Shown here in pieces: positions 11,601 through 21,094 of a stretch of 64,000 nt of DNA. This stretch comes from Fallopia convolvulus (Eukaryota; Streptophyta; Magnoliopsida; Caryophyllales; Polygonaceae). Position 1 is the first letter of the stretch; every line of letters begins with the position of its first letter. The stretch lies in the NCBI GenBank assembly GCA_964016875.1, contig OZ024733.1, positions 8,393,979 to 8,457,978 of the forward strand. The letters are read 5' to 3'. A program made the translations under genes and the position numbers. The notes beneath the pieces are model-generated. The model was not told the origin of the DNA, did not search any database, and worked only from the letters and a program-made list of their open reading frames with translations.

Positions 11601-11675
11601 TGTTCCTCGGGAGGAACGAGCTAGCATATTCCTATGAAACAAAAACACAAACCAAAACAAATCAAAAACAAACAA
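8658..11675 (-). CDS. E1 gag-protease polyprotein with a non-pol C-terminal tail
   Basis: One unbroken frame of 1005 codons. The likely start is the second Met (MLARSSRGTLEL, about 11627), because the first 16 residues look like translated leader. Residues about 60-110 are a charged coiled coil; 130-300 match plant retrotransposon gag (FEGRPHECPIEHVKRFVDMCE). A zinc knuckle CEECGSFAHATQVC is near residue 370, followed by a Gly/Asn-rich stretch. An aspartic protease follows with active site CDLGAS and the typical ILGRPFLAT motif. After that comes an acidic tail with a near-repeat (DSYICFSNLNDDLG / DSYICLSDLKDELV), ending GEQFTVFHPP. RT, RNase H and integrase are absent. Gag is nearly identical to E2 up to the DLGAS site and then diverges abruptly. 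It should form virus-like particles but cannot copy or integrate its own DNA. Confidence 0.92.
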   Translation of the reverse strand: MFVFDLFWFVFLFHRNMLARSSRGTLELEFVSDPESILKEARRRKRMENQALHVDEELAQLRAEMARLQLERDNQEEVARREREQRMRAEAQLNALPRNARQYMHPELRVPEPAIVLPEVAKNFEIKTQFISLIKRDQFEGRPHECPIEHVKRFVDMCETISTDEETLEYVLLKALKWSLGGKATHWLESQAPRSITTWKTLYGAFLMKFFPPSKTTELRRKIASFQQGPNEPLFEAWDRFKEMLRQCPTQGQQPYVLQDIFFQGINPVTKDKLNLHTDCGFIDLTPDQAWELLDKLSDYEAMYGVSQASKEVKVQGEGARKLYDPKGEDIDRDVKLQFLEGEVSKLKRQVHYYKQNARACEECGSFAHATQVCPNESQVRLAERIEEANYVRGNFGGRGNFNNGGNGRWNNGQAQGYNNNFNQNEPRAPPPPYRPPGFNELQTFAQEMRDGFKEMRTQFNEFGAWRRQVDNQFAQIATQAPRENGRLPGRPEENPRAQNNQNEVRAIGLRSGRNLPEPHVPKKNEESRTNLPSKSGPTFPEVDPARRSTPSPRTEIESNSRPTYTELDPTPLPRTESHNIGPDMVPKSVQPGNVASEVGKSKEVDPSKIQGATILPYPSKKPKDVVENKFKRFLKLLQGLNISIPFTDALSEMPSYAKFLKEILSKKRSIVEMQDEVKTLELPQKLGDPGRFAITIGVGSQNFQALCDLGASVSVMPASIWRRANLGEMEPADMSLTMADGSIIKAKGILDDVPVRVGKYFVPDDFVILDMHEDPLVPIILGRPFLATAGARFDVKNGKVSFEIGEEKVDFHFNKALNEPDALAILKLEESAKRESEEVEVAREVIVLRSDEGLNKQIQVRELLEQFKDQDESRINGSPRRNEEYPCLYPFNIGDDHNSSQTFDSYICFSNLNDDLGDSYICLSDLKDELVESPRNSLDNFGVEKEEHDGASKEKKSHPLEEYDERGLRPDSHAYIDHRWWFYGYEGNGNGHNNGEQFTVFHPP
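9902..10094 (-). repeat. Dyad modules inside the gag frame of E1
   Basis: About seven CGGACCGA- or CGGGCCCGA-type words lie here, within the linker between the gag zinc knuckle and the protease. They are read in frame as short SGP, RPT and IGPD motifs on a Pro/Ser/Thr-rich background. The matching region of E2 is 26987-27180, with several point differences inside the words. Confidence 0.8.
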
Positions 11676-11755
11676 AGGGTTTGGGCTATTCCCTCACCCA
11701 AATCACTACCAAAACACAAGAAACTCACCAAATTGGCACTCAATGCACTTAGACT

Positions 11756-11773
11756 TCCCCGGCAACGGCGCCA
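11756..11773 (-). promoter_or_regulatory. E1 primer binding site, tRNA-Asp type
   Basis: The minus strand reads TGGCGCCGTTGCCGGGGA, complementary to the 3' end of plant tRNA-Asp (CCCCGGCAACGGCGCCA). It begins six bases from the 5' LTR end. A tRNA-Asp-type PBS is typical of the Athila lineage. Confidence 0.9.
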
Positions 11774-11779
11774 ATCTTT

Positions 11780-13259
11780 TGATCGCTCTCACGGTGTGCG
11801 AGGGTTTAGAGATACAATTTATAACCCGACCCCGTTGTAGCACGTGGTGGGTGTCGAACACTCGGGAAGTCTACTCGATTGATGTGCCTAGACACTAGGA
11901 AGCTGGAAAAGAGAGCTTAAAACAAAGGAAAACAAAGAGAACAGTCAGGACCGACACAGAGGTCACGTTGGGCCCGATGTTGGCGACAAGAGGAAGTCGG
12001 GACCGACGTAGGGTAAGTCGGGCCCGAGGTAGCTGGGTTTGTCGAACTTCAAAGATTAAAAGTAGATCTTGGGCTTTTGGGTTCCTTCTCTAGTAGATTA
12101 AGGCTTATCCACCCCAATTCAAGCAATGAGTGATGATCGGACTAGGATCGAGTGCTTTCGCCCTCGTTCCAACCACTTCTACACATCGATCATTGGGGAA
12201 ATCCCCTTCGAAGCAAGGTCTTGAGATTGACACATGTTCACTTTCGCTACTTTGCCAATCTCAAGCCTTGATTCCCAACTTTCGCAAGGAATTGTAGCTC
12301 TATGTAGAGTGGGTTCCTTAGATCAAACACTCAAGGCTATGGAATTTGGGGTTTCTAGCCTAAACCTAGCTAGGGTTTTCCCCCATAACCCAAGATCAAG
12401 GAGATCTACTCCATGTGACAAGCAAAGAAACCAATCAAATCAAAAGGGAAAGCAATCATCATAATCAATCTCAAAACAAAGCGAAGTTTCATTCAAATCC
12501 AAAGCAATCCACAAATTCAAATCAAGGGTTTTCAAATCCACAAGAACAAAGCAAATCAAAGCAAATCTACCAACAAAACCTATCAAGACTTCCTCCCTTG
12601 GCCGATTCTCTCTCTCTTCCTTCTCCTCTCCTTCCTCCTTGCTCTCCAAGAATCCTCTTGGCTCCCTTGGAACCCCCTTTTTGTGTGTGTGAGAGCACCC
12701 CCCTTTTTGTGTGAGAGCACCCCCTTTTTGTGTGTGTGTGAGGGAACCTCCTCTTTTTGAGAGAGAGAACCCCTAAATTAGAAGACAAGAGGGCCTTTTA
12801 TAGATTAGATGAGGGGCAAAAGTGGAAGTTCACAATTTCGTGCCTTGGAGCCCAAGTAGTCCAGTGACCGACTTGGACCGACACGGAGGACCTCGGGCCC
12901 GAGTTACTGTGCATGTCGGTCCGAGGTTGAAACTTCAAGTCGGGCCCGAGGTTGGTTGCAACTCGGTCCGAACCTCGTTCCACCTTCTTCTTGTTGGCTT
13001 TCCTCTTGTTCTTCTTCATGGCTTGCTCCTCTCTTTCCTCCTTTGCTCGGGCCTCGCTCCATGTCTCGACCCTCCTTCAAATCGATCCTTGATTCATGCC
13101 AGATTACCTACAAAACACATAAAATGTGCGTAGTCTCCGAATCTCATAGAAATACGGGAACTAAGCTAAAAAGGAACAAAACGCACAAGAAAAGGGGAAA
13201 AAGAAACATATTTACAAAGGAAATCACATATGAAAACACCACCAAATAGAGAGACATCA
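11780..13259 (-). repeat. E1 5' LTR (right copy), 1480 bp
   Basis: It is the partner of 4902-6403, with the same TG...CA ends. It holds the same dyad clusters, though one word is changed (GTTGGGCCCGA for GTCGGGCCCGA). It is bounded on the right by the ACTAT duplication. Confidence 0.93.
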
Positions 13260-13264
13260 ACTAT

Positions 13265-14017
13265 TTCACACCGCCACGTGTTACTCTTTAATTTTTTTTT
13301 ATATTCTTTCCCTCCTTCACGAACTGCCCTCAACAGAGTACCTGTTATCTACTTTTATCATAGCTTTATTTCCACCTTACATTCTGTTCATCTTCTCAAT
13401 GAACCTAAACAATTCAACAGGTTTGCTCATTTGTTATTCATATTATTATGATAGTAATTTGTTGAAGTACAACAAACCTTGCTCTTACTTTAGAATTAAT
13501 TATCCGAATACATAATTACAGTTTCTTGTTTACCTCGTATAATTTTAAATGAGCTTTTTATTCTATACAAGTTACATATGGTATGTACAATCTATAAACC
13601 ATTAAATACTTGTGTGAATTAAATATGTGATGATTTTAACAGCAATTACTACATATATATGCATTATCATCTAACACTATTACTTTGCGTATTATTTAAG
13701 TTTTATATAAAAAAAATTTGGCGGTTGTGATATATCATTCCTCCTGTAATCCTTCTACCACGTAGACGATATGCTTTTTACATCGGATAAAATAGATGCA
13801 ATCGCTGAATTTCATGCAGAGGCGAGTGATGATGCTGTCGATACTGTTTTCGATTTACTGAAGGTCGCTTATCCAACTTATTTACTATTCGTATCGCCTG
13901 CACCACATGAACATACCCTATTTCAATTATTATATTTCATAATATTTGCTATTTATGATTGTAAAGGCATCATTTATGCATATCGAGAATATTACACAGC
14001 GTTTTAACCTCATAAGC
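13265..14017. other. Intergenic between E1 and the RPA-like gene
   Basis: The sequence is AT-rich. A short open segment at 13771-13870 (MLFTSDKIDAIAEFHAEASD) looks exon-like and acidic, but I could not connect it to the downstream gene or to a known domain. Confidence 0.4.
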
Positions 14018-14664
14018 ATGTGTCGTACTGCTACTACTCCTCCACACGATAGAATTATACACAGCTCTGTTCCAATAACTACCCATGCAGTCAGGTACAT
14101 ACATTATATGAATATTACATATATATATATTTTTTTACACTTCATTACACACCAAATCATACCTCCTCTTTGCTACACTACGCCAAATTATTGTTTTTTA
14201 CACTATCGTACTTATTTCCTATATGAAATAGTAGGTCGGACAACAAAGTATATATCTCCACTCTCTTGGTGACCTCTGAAGCTATGCCAGACATACTTCT
14301 ACTCAAGCTCTTACTTAAGCCCGATAATAAAGAACTCCTTCATGATTCTGCATTTAATGCTTATACATTCATGGATGAACAGGTTATATAACCACATATA
14401 CAACACCTTTTGGAACTTATAAATTCATTCTTTCATATTAATTATATTTATTATTCTACTCATTTACAGGGAAGTAGGATTCGCGCAACATTTTTCGGAA
14501 CGCCTCCGACGTTATATAAGGCGTGCTTCTATGCCATTATGAAGGAAGAGCGTATATATGAAATACAGAAAGCTATAGTCGTACCGGTCCCCACTTGTTA
14601 TGCTGCATACCCAAATGAAATACAACTTGCTTTCACAGATGCCACAATCATCACTTCACAATAA
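14018..14664 (+). CDS. Small RPA1-like OB-fold protein, three exons
   Basis: The predicted exons are 14018-14094, 14232-14382 and 14470-14664, about 140 residues. They join in phases 2 and 0 at CAG|GTACAT, TAG|TAGG, CAG|GTTATA and CAG|GGAAGT. The key motif is FMDEQGSRIRATFF (about residues 71-84), the strand pair seen in the DNA-binding OB folds of plant replication protein A large subunits. It is followed by an aromatic helix (LYKACFYAIM) and a strand like those that complete the fold. RPA1 homologues bind single-stranded DNA in replication and repair, and plants have many short copies, some carried by Helitrons. This one holds a single OB fold, so it is either a mini-protein or a fragment. 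No frame break was seen. Confidence 0.5.
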
Positions 14665-15280
14665 CCACCTATATCATTATCTCTCTTATACGCAAAAAAA
14701 AAATAGTTTTATGGTTATATCTAGCTACGCTCTTTTGTTCGTTAAGATGTGTACATGTATGATATAGCGATAGATTGTTATAATCCTTTAAAGTGTACAA
14801 TACATCTGTTCATATACATATTTTTACTTAACCCTTTTATCATAATCCTTCCGCTATCTCCACTTCACCTTGACATCTACTGCAATTCAAATAGTGGCTT
14901 TTGGTTATGTTCACGATAAACGTAACCTTTTTTGTAAGCTCCTCATTCTCTCTAATAATTTAAATTTTTTCCAATTATAGTTATGTTTTAACATTCTTTG
15001 ATAATTATGCTTTCACTTTCTATAATCGGTTAATTTATATGATATATAATTTATATATGAATCAAACAACTTCTCTTATTTTTCTAACATCAACGCAACA
15101 ATTCGATGCATCATGTTTACACACATGAAATAGAATATACATTGCATTTAGTATATATATTACACATGAACCACTCGGACAAAAATCAACATAATAAACA
15201 CGTAGTTCTTCTTAGTGTACATAAACTCATTACTAATTTGAACCTACACTTTCTTCGACATCATTTGGAATATTTTCACT
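14665..15280. other. Intergenic, AT-rich
   Basis: Nothing recognisable was seen between the RPA-like gene and the minus-strand ORF. The stretch is low-GC with many ATAT words. Confidence 0.4.
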
Positions 15281-15628
15281 CTAATCCTCATCTTCGTCAC
15301 TTGCTTGTAAGCTTTGCATTGAACTCCAAGATTGTATATAAAAATCCTGTAGTGGTTCTACAGATACATACACATCTATTTTTTTATATGTGCTCATTCG
15401 TTTCAACATAGCCAAATCATCATCACTACATAATTTCATAAATTGTTGTGGGATACAAGGACACGGTCCAACATAATATATATAACACTTCGTATCTCTA
15501 GATAACTTGCAAATCCTATCTATAGTAAACTCACAATCTTGTATACGACCATCTATTTTACTACCTCCCACATATGTTGACATACCATCTCTAAGAGTGT
15601 CGCCTCTTCTTAAACAGAATTGCACCAT
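15281..15628 (-). CDS. Hypothetical protein resembling MuDR-type N-terminal region
   Basis: An intact frame of 115 residues. It has a YVGGSKIDGRIQDCEFTIDRIC segment, a middle resembling a short beta-grasp fold (CYIYYVGPC), and a LCSDDDLAMLKRM...KIDVYVSVEP segment. The order 'GG...K...DD(D)L...M...VYV' is the pattern seen at the N-terminus of plant Mutator-like transposases. The transposase core, zinc finger and DDE residues are missing. It is acidic at the C-terminus (ASDEDED). It may be a remnant or a domesticated fragment; the assignment is tentative. Confidence 0.35.
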   Translation of the reverse strand: MVQFCLRRGDTLRDGMSTYVGGSKIDGRIQDCEFTIDRICKLSRDTKCYIYYVGPCPCIPQQFMKLCSDDDLAMLKRMSTYKKIDVYVSVEPLQDFYIQSWSSMQSLQASDEDED

Positions 15629-16270
15629 TTCTCTCTTCTCTTCACATACCTATATATAATTACATATTTCATGTTTTCCTATTCTATCTATGTTTCTCTA
15701 CTTATACATTTCCGAAATTGTTATACTTCCTTTTTTTATATTTATCTTTATATCATGCTATACACTTGTCGCCTTATAGATACGTTTAATCCATATGTTA
15801 CAATTATATGCTGCCACATCATATGTTTGTGATTTCAACTTCTACTACTTTGCCATTTTCGTTTCAAACAAAACATCTAAGCTACGTGCCGCCATTTTCA
15901 TCTTACACTTAATCTAAAAAGATATTCAATACTTATCTTGTTATATGTTAATAAGTCGCACCAAGATCCAACGGGTTCACAACTTTTCGGATCGGATCAT
16001 CATATTGAATTAGTTGAATAACATTTATTTAAACACTCCTACTACGTATATCTATAAAAGTCCGATACAATAAAAATTAATCACAATAAATGTTAATCAC
16101 ATAATTACAAATACATATAAATCACATATTAACCCATTCTAAACTTAAACCACTTTCTTTCAACTACTTTTGCACGTGAAATCTTTTTTTTTTTTTTTGC
16201 AAAACATATCGAACTCGAATTAAATAACCTATTTTTACGGTCCAATCTAAACAAATAATTTGAAGGCCCA
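15629..16270. other. Intergenic and F-box gene promoter
   Basis: AT-rich sequence containing a T run at 16187-16198. Near 16265 and 16285 are GGCCCA words (site II-like), next to the TATA box of the following gene. Confidence 0.4.
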
Positions 16271-16272
16271 AA

Positions 16273-17602
16273 TATAAATAGGCCGGCCCATATGTGCTTT
16301 ACAAAATTAGGAAAGCTATTCTATCTGCCTCTCTGTCTATCTTTTATAAAATCTAGGCTTCCTTTACTGTTCCAAGGTATCGATTCTGTCTCTTCCAACC
16401 TATATCCAATCGCCTATTAAGTGTCGACGATCTATCAGCACCTCGCAATAAATCCCCGACGACAGGTAAATTTCTTGTCGCTTCAAGCGAACTGTTATTT
16501 TACCTCTTCAATTTCAGCTATTGCATCGATTTCCTTTGTTTGTATTGACACTAATAATTTAATTAGCACTTTTTCAATCCCTTACTTATCTTCGCACCTC
16601 TGCCTATCCATATTTATTTCAAATCGATTACACCACGTCCTTGTAACTTCCTGCTATTTATAGCCGGTGGGAGCAGCTTCACGAATTTTCCTTAATTGAC
16701 GCATTAAATTATTTTGTATGATAGTATAGACTGCTATTTAGGAAAAACACAATCGGTTAAGAAGAAATGCCTATCCCAGGTGAGCCCAAGGGCAAGCCGG
16801 GTATCCCAAAAAAGAGCCTCTATAGCGATATTTGACGCTCTTTAGGTGCTGCGTACCTCTTTAGGTTGTGCTCTCTAGATTTGATATTCATCTGTATTTT
16901 ACCCCTATATTGAACTGCCGCTGTTCAACAACTTTTTTGTGCATTATTTTATGTTTGGATTTCACTATGACCACAACATTTTTGCTTCATCTTTCAAATT
17001 TAAATTTTGCTCTATTCTATATTAGTTTCAGCTTTCTTTTAGTGTAAATCTAAAATAGATGCCACACTTGCGAGCTAAATTACTGCTGTTCAGTTGATGA
17101 ACCGAATGCTAATTGAAATATTGACACACATCCTGAGCTTACTACCAACAAATTACCTCATCCAACCGTGTCTATAAATGTTGTTTTAACACTCTGCTTT
17201 CATTGTATACTTTGAAGGATTTGTAACATGTGGTACTGAAACTATTGCTCGCATAATTTTGTGTTTGCTTATATTGTTTTCAATAACTCTTCTTATTTCA
17301 TTTCACTTCAGATTGAAGTAAATTATTCACATTCTTTTTTCTTATCTAATCAAGATGTCATTTGACAATCGAAGTGATTCATCTCTTAATACTCAACTCC
17401 ATAATGAAACACCTTTGATGTTAAGATTTATAATTTGATGTGCATTTTTTAGAAAAACAAACGTGCATGTTCTAAAACCTGCCTTAAATCTTACCTTAAC
17501 TCAATTTATTATTTGTCATTTTCTAATATTTTTCGAGTCAAAAAGTACGATACGTTACTTGTATATTGCTTCAGTGTTTGCTCAACTTCACAGGCTATTT
17601 GC
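16273..17602 (+). promoter_or_regulatory. Promoter, 5'UTR and 5'UTR intron of the second F-box gene
   Basis: TATAAATA at 16273-16280 is flanked by GGCCCA motifs. A probable leader exon ends at 16465 with CGACAG|GTAAAT. The intron then runs about 1.1 kb to an acceptor at either TTCACAG (17586-17592) or TTTGCAG (17598-17604), just before the ATG at 17613. The intron holds no recognisable gene. Confidence 0.5.
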
Positions 17603-17612
17603 AGCGTCCAGT

Positions 17613-18734
17613 ATGAGTTATCTATCAAATCATATCCTCGCTCAAATACTGCTGAATCTGTCAACAAGAGAACTGATTAGGAACCAACTCGTGGCGAAAA
17701 GATGGCGTTCGATAATCCACAACAGACACTTCTCTAGATTGCACCTTATCAATTTTCCTCCCAACAAAGAAGAGAGTGTATTATTCATAATACAAGGTAA
17801 TGATTGCCAATGTATGGTCCGTAACTCAAGTACGCTTCAGCAAATGGCGCCTCCTCTGACCAAACTAGGTCCAGAAGACATACCAGGAAATTGGTCCTAC
17901 CATAGTTCATTCGAAGGCCTAATTTTACTCAGACAGGAAACACTTCGAGTGAATTGTAAACCCCTCTGTTTGTGGAACCCCTCAGTAAATAAACCAGTCT
18001 TCCTACAAAATACAAATGAACCTCCTCAAATGCAGCCGAGTCAGTTTGACTGTGTGGATCTAGGTGTTGGTTATTCGCATATTTCATCGTCATACAGGGT
18101 AGCGAGGCTATTATTCTACAACAGCCGGCTCTGCTACACATCCCTCTATACCTTACAAACCAAGTCTTGGCACGCAGTCCTCCACCAAGGATTCAAATTT
18201 CCATTTACTCATCATCTTCGCAACACAACTGGGAAAGTTTTTTGTGAGGCATTTGTCTTTGTTTTCTACAACCACACCGATTATTGCGCCCAGCTCATTT
18301 CCTGCAGCTTACATGATGGCACAGTCACCTCAATTGCATGCCCACCAGGAGTGTACGACTCTCAAATTGAATTCAGAACATATGATGCCGTGGTCATGGA
18401 CGGGGGAAGCACGCTAGGTATTTCCGACTTTGAAACATCAATTTGGATCTTAAACTCACAAGATAACACGTGGACCAAAAGGTATACATTTACTCTCCCA
18501 TTTGCTACATGCAGCATAAGACACATGAAACTTTCGAATGAAATTATCATACAGAGATGGCATATAACAGAATCTTGTAGCATCCCCCACAATGACTCCC
18601 TTGTTTTACACACTGAGATTGCAATACGATTCCAGTTGCCAACAGGTGCCACTCATTACATATACATGCCTACTGAATTCTACATCCGCTTTCAAGCTAT
18701 ATGCCCGTTCATCCAAAATCTGGCTCTTCTATAA
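17613..18734 (+). CDS. F-box protein with FBA/kelch-like C-terminal half
   Basis: An intact 373-residue single-exon coding region. The frame is open upstream to 17463, but MSYLSNHILAQILLNLSTRE is the natural F-box start and lies just after an intron acceptor. The F-box covers about residues 1-45 (LVAKRWRSIIHNRHFSRLHL). A beta-propeller-like region follows with the hallmarks of plant F-box-associated domains: LCLWNPSVNKP, DCVDLGVGYSHISSSYRVARL, and SIWILNSQDNTWTKRYTF. It should act as the substrate receptor of an SCF ubiquitin ligase. The target is unknown. No frame break was seen. Confidence 0.85.
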   Translation: MSYLSNHILAQILLNLSTRELIRNQLVAKRWRSIIHNRHFSRLHLINFPPNKEESVLFIIQGNDCQCMVRNSSTLQQMAPPLTKLGPEDIPGNWSYHSSFEGLILLRQETLRVNCKPLCLWNPSVNKPVFLQNTNEPPQMQPSQFDCVDLGVGYSHISSSYRVARLLFYNSRLCYTSLYTLQTKSWHAVLHQGFKFPFTHHLRNTTGKVFCEAFVFVFYNHTDYCAQLISCSLHDGTVTSIACPPGVYDSQIEFRTYDAVVMDGGSTLGISDFETSIWILNSQDNTWTKRYTFTLPFATCSIRHMKLSNEIIIQRWHITESCSIPHNDSLVLHTEIAIRFQLPTGATHYIYMPTEFYIRFQAICPFIQNLALL

Positions 18735-19115
18735 ATTTCATACAGCATTTATCTCTTATTGCAACAAGGACGCTTGATCTTGATCGCGCACATACGGCAT
18801 TGCTCGAAATTTTACAGCACTGCTCGGAATGAGTCCTGTCGCCCACTTCATGTCTTGCTTGCAAATTCCCTACAAAAAAATGCTCTTCATGCTCTGTTTT
18901 CATCTATGTAATCTGTGTGGAACTATCTTCTAAGAGATTGAACTTCTTACCCATTTTGCATCTTTATATTTACCGTTTTTGTGATTCTCCTATTACTGTT
19001 GTTTTATCGAATATATATAGTCAAACCCTAATAGCTCAATACTTTATATATGTCCCTTTTTTATCTCTGTCTGTTTAAAATAACTTCCTTCACATATTGT
19101 CACTTTACGTTTCAG
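18735..19115. other. 3' flank of the F-box gene
   Basis: AT-rich sequence with no gene recognised. The fragment 18777-18905 has no homology that I recognise. Confidence 0.4.
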
Positions 19116-19240
19116 AGTTATACAATGACCAAGTGGATCATATGATTTTAATTCTTTCGTACATTAGTGATAGAGTTGAGCCTTCGACTATTAACGAACG
19201 GGTTGTGATTAGTTATACATGTCATGGCATGCGTGTTCAG
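19116..19240 (+). pseudogene. Isolated RPA1-like exon
   Basis: A 125-base open segment is bounded by TTTCAG on the left and TTCAG|GTGCTT on the right. Its translation (LYNDQVDHMILILSYISDRV...INERVVISYTCHGMRVQ) follows the pattern of the OB fold in plant RPA1-like proteins, where 'N-x-x-x-x-M-I-L-x-L' precedes 'V-V-I-x-x-x...G-x-x-x-x'. No neighbouring exons were found; the chromovirus fragment and E2 follow at once. It is probably a gene fragment. Confidence 0.35.
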
Positions 19241-19379
19241 GTGCTTCTTATCTTTTCAATTTTTAACATTAGGCCGTGTTTGTATACCTTAATTCCTCTT
19301 CGGTGACATTTTGTACTGGTCTTATCTATTTTCTTGTTGCTACATAAATACCTTCCTTTTATACTTTCTATTGTATCAC

Positions 19380-19683
19380 CGACCGCTTTTGGGCAAATCT
19401 GGGCATTAAGCTTCTCTTTTTCACTACTTGTCATCCTCAAACGAATAGACAAACCGACGTCGTTAATTGTACCCTTGGATCTCTTTTGTTCTCTCTTTTG
19501 CAATCTAACTTGCGCAAATGGGAAGAGCGTCTTCCATCCATTGAGTTTGCCTACAATCGATCGGTGCATTCGGCTACGAAGAGAACTCGTTTGGAGGTGG
19601 TTTATGGGTGCAACCCCATGCACCTCTTGATTTAATGCCTTATACTACTAAGGATGGGGAGAGTCGAGAAGGGCTCGATCAAG
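19380..19683 (+). pseudogene. Chromovirus-type integrase fragment, left part
   Basis: Degenerate plus-strand coding sequence of a Ty3/gypsy integrase core. It has a CHPQTNRQTD-like motif with the catalytic Glu region, then NLRKWEERLPSIEFAYNRSV and VVYGCNP. Small indels break the frame. It stops at the E2 insertion site, and the coding sense resumes at 30286 when one copy of the TCAAG duplication is removed. Confidence 0.8.
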
Positions 19684-21094
19684 TGATCGCCTCGGATGCG
19701 AGGGTCAAGAGATACAATTTATAACCCGATCCCGTTGTAGCACGTGGTGGGTGTCGAACACTCGGGAAGTCTACTCGATCGATGTGCCTAGATACTAGGA
19801 AGCTAGAAAGGAGAGCATAAAACGAAGGAAAACAAAGAAAACAGTCTGGACCGACACAGAGGTCACGTCGGGCCCGAGGTTGGCGACAAGAGGAAGTCGG
19901 GACCGACACTGTGTAAGTCGGGCCCGAGGTAGCTGGGTTTGTCGAACTTCAAGGATTAAAAGTAGATCTTGGGCTTTTGGGTTCCTTCTCTAGTAGATTA
20001 AGGCTTATCCACCCCAATTCAAGCAATGAGTGATGATCGGACTAGGATCGAGTGCTTTCGCCCTCGTTCCAACCACTTCTACACATCGATCATTGGGGAA
20101 ATCCCCTTCGAAGCAAGGTCTTGAGATTGACACATGTTCACTTTCGCTACTTTGCCAATCTCAAGCCTTGATTCCCGACTTTCGCAAGGAATTGTAGCTC
20201 TATGTAGAGTGGGTTCCTTAGATCAAGCACTCAAGGCTATGGAATTGGGGTTTCTAGCCCAAACCTAGCTAGGGTTTTCCCCCATAACCCAAGATCAAGG
20301 AGATCTACTCCATAAGGCAAATAAAGAAAGCAAACAAATCAAAAGGGAAAGCAATCAACATCATCAATCTCAAAACAAAGCAAAGTTTCATTCAAAATCA
20401 AAAGCAATCCACAAATTCCAATCCAAAAGTTTCCAAATCCACAAGATCAAAACAAAACAAAGCTAATCTATCAACCAAACCTACCAAATCTCCCTCCCTT
20501 GGCCGATTCTCTCTCTTCTCCTTCTCCTCTCCTTCCTCCTTGCTCTCCAAGTATCCTCTTGGCTCCCTTGGAACTCCCCTTTTCTTGTGTGAGAGTGGGG
20601 GGGGGGACCCTTTCTTAGAAGACAAGAGGGCCTTTTATGGATTAGATGAGGGGCAAAAGTGGAAGTCCACAAATTCTTGCCTTGGAGCCCAAGTAGTTCG
20701 GTGACCGACTTGGACCGTACCGAGGACCTCGGGCCCGAGTTACTGGGCATGTCGGTCCGAGGTTGAAACTTCAAGTCGGGCCCGAGGTTGGTTGCAACTC
20801 GGTCCTGACCTCGTTCCACCTTCTTCTTAGTTGGCTTCTCTTGTTCTTCTTCATGGCTTGCTTCTCTCTTTCCTCCTTTGCTCGGGCCTCGCTCCATGCC
20901 TCGACCCTCCTTCAAATCGATCCTTGATTCACGCCAATTTACCTACAAAACACATAAAATGTGCGTAGTTTCCGAATCTCATAGAAATACGGGAACTAAG
21001 CTAAAAAGGAACAAAACGCACAAGAAAAGGGGAAAAAGAAACATATTTACAAAGGAATTCACATATGAAAACACCACCAAATAGAGAGACATCA
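19684..21094 (-). repeat. E2 3' LTR (left copy), 1411 bp
   Basis: The ends are TG...CA. It has the same dyad words as the E1 LTRs, and a G run of 10 near 20597. The start differs from E1 (TGATCGCCTCGGATGCGAGG against TGATCGCTCTCACGGTG), which marks a subfamily. Confidence 0.94.

Larger units (their letters stand above)
4902..13259 (-). mobile_element. E1: complete Athila-type Ty3/gypsy retrotransposon, non-autonomous
   Basis: This 8358-bp element lies on the minus strand. It is flanked by the perfect 5-bp duplication ACTAT (4897-4901 and 13260-13264), and both LTRs start TG and end CA. A tRNA-Asp-type primer binding site sits beside the right (5') LTR. The coding region holds gag and an aspartic protease, but no RT, RNase H or integrase. 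The two LTRs differ at about nine or ten bases plus one repeat-unit change, so insertion was recent. Its gag, LTR and UTRs are close to those of E2 at 19684-30280. E1 therefore probably moves with enzymes supplied by E2-like elements. Confidence 0.93.

Noticed and set aside
16421..16663. 80-codon frame in the F-box leader region
   Set aside because: It begins with GTG, not ATG, and crosses the probable leader-exon donor at 16466.
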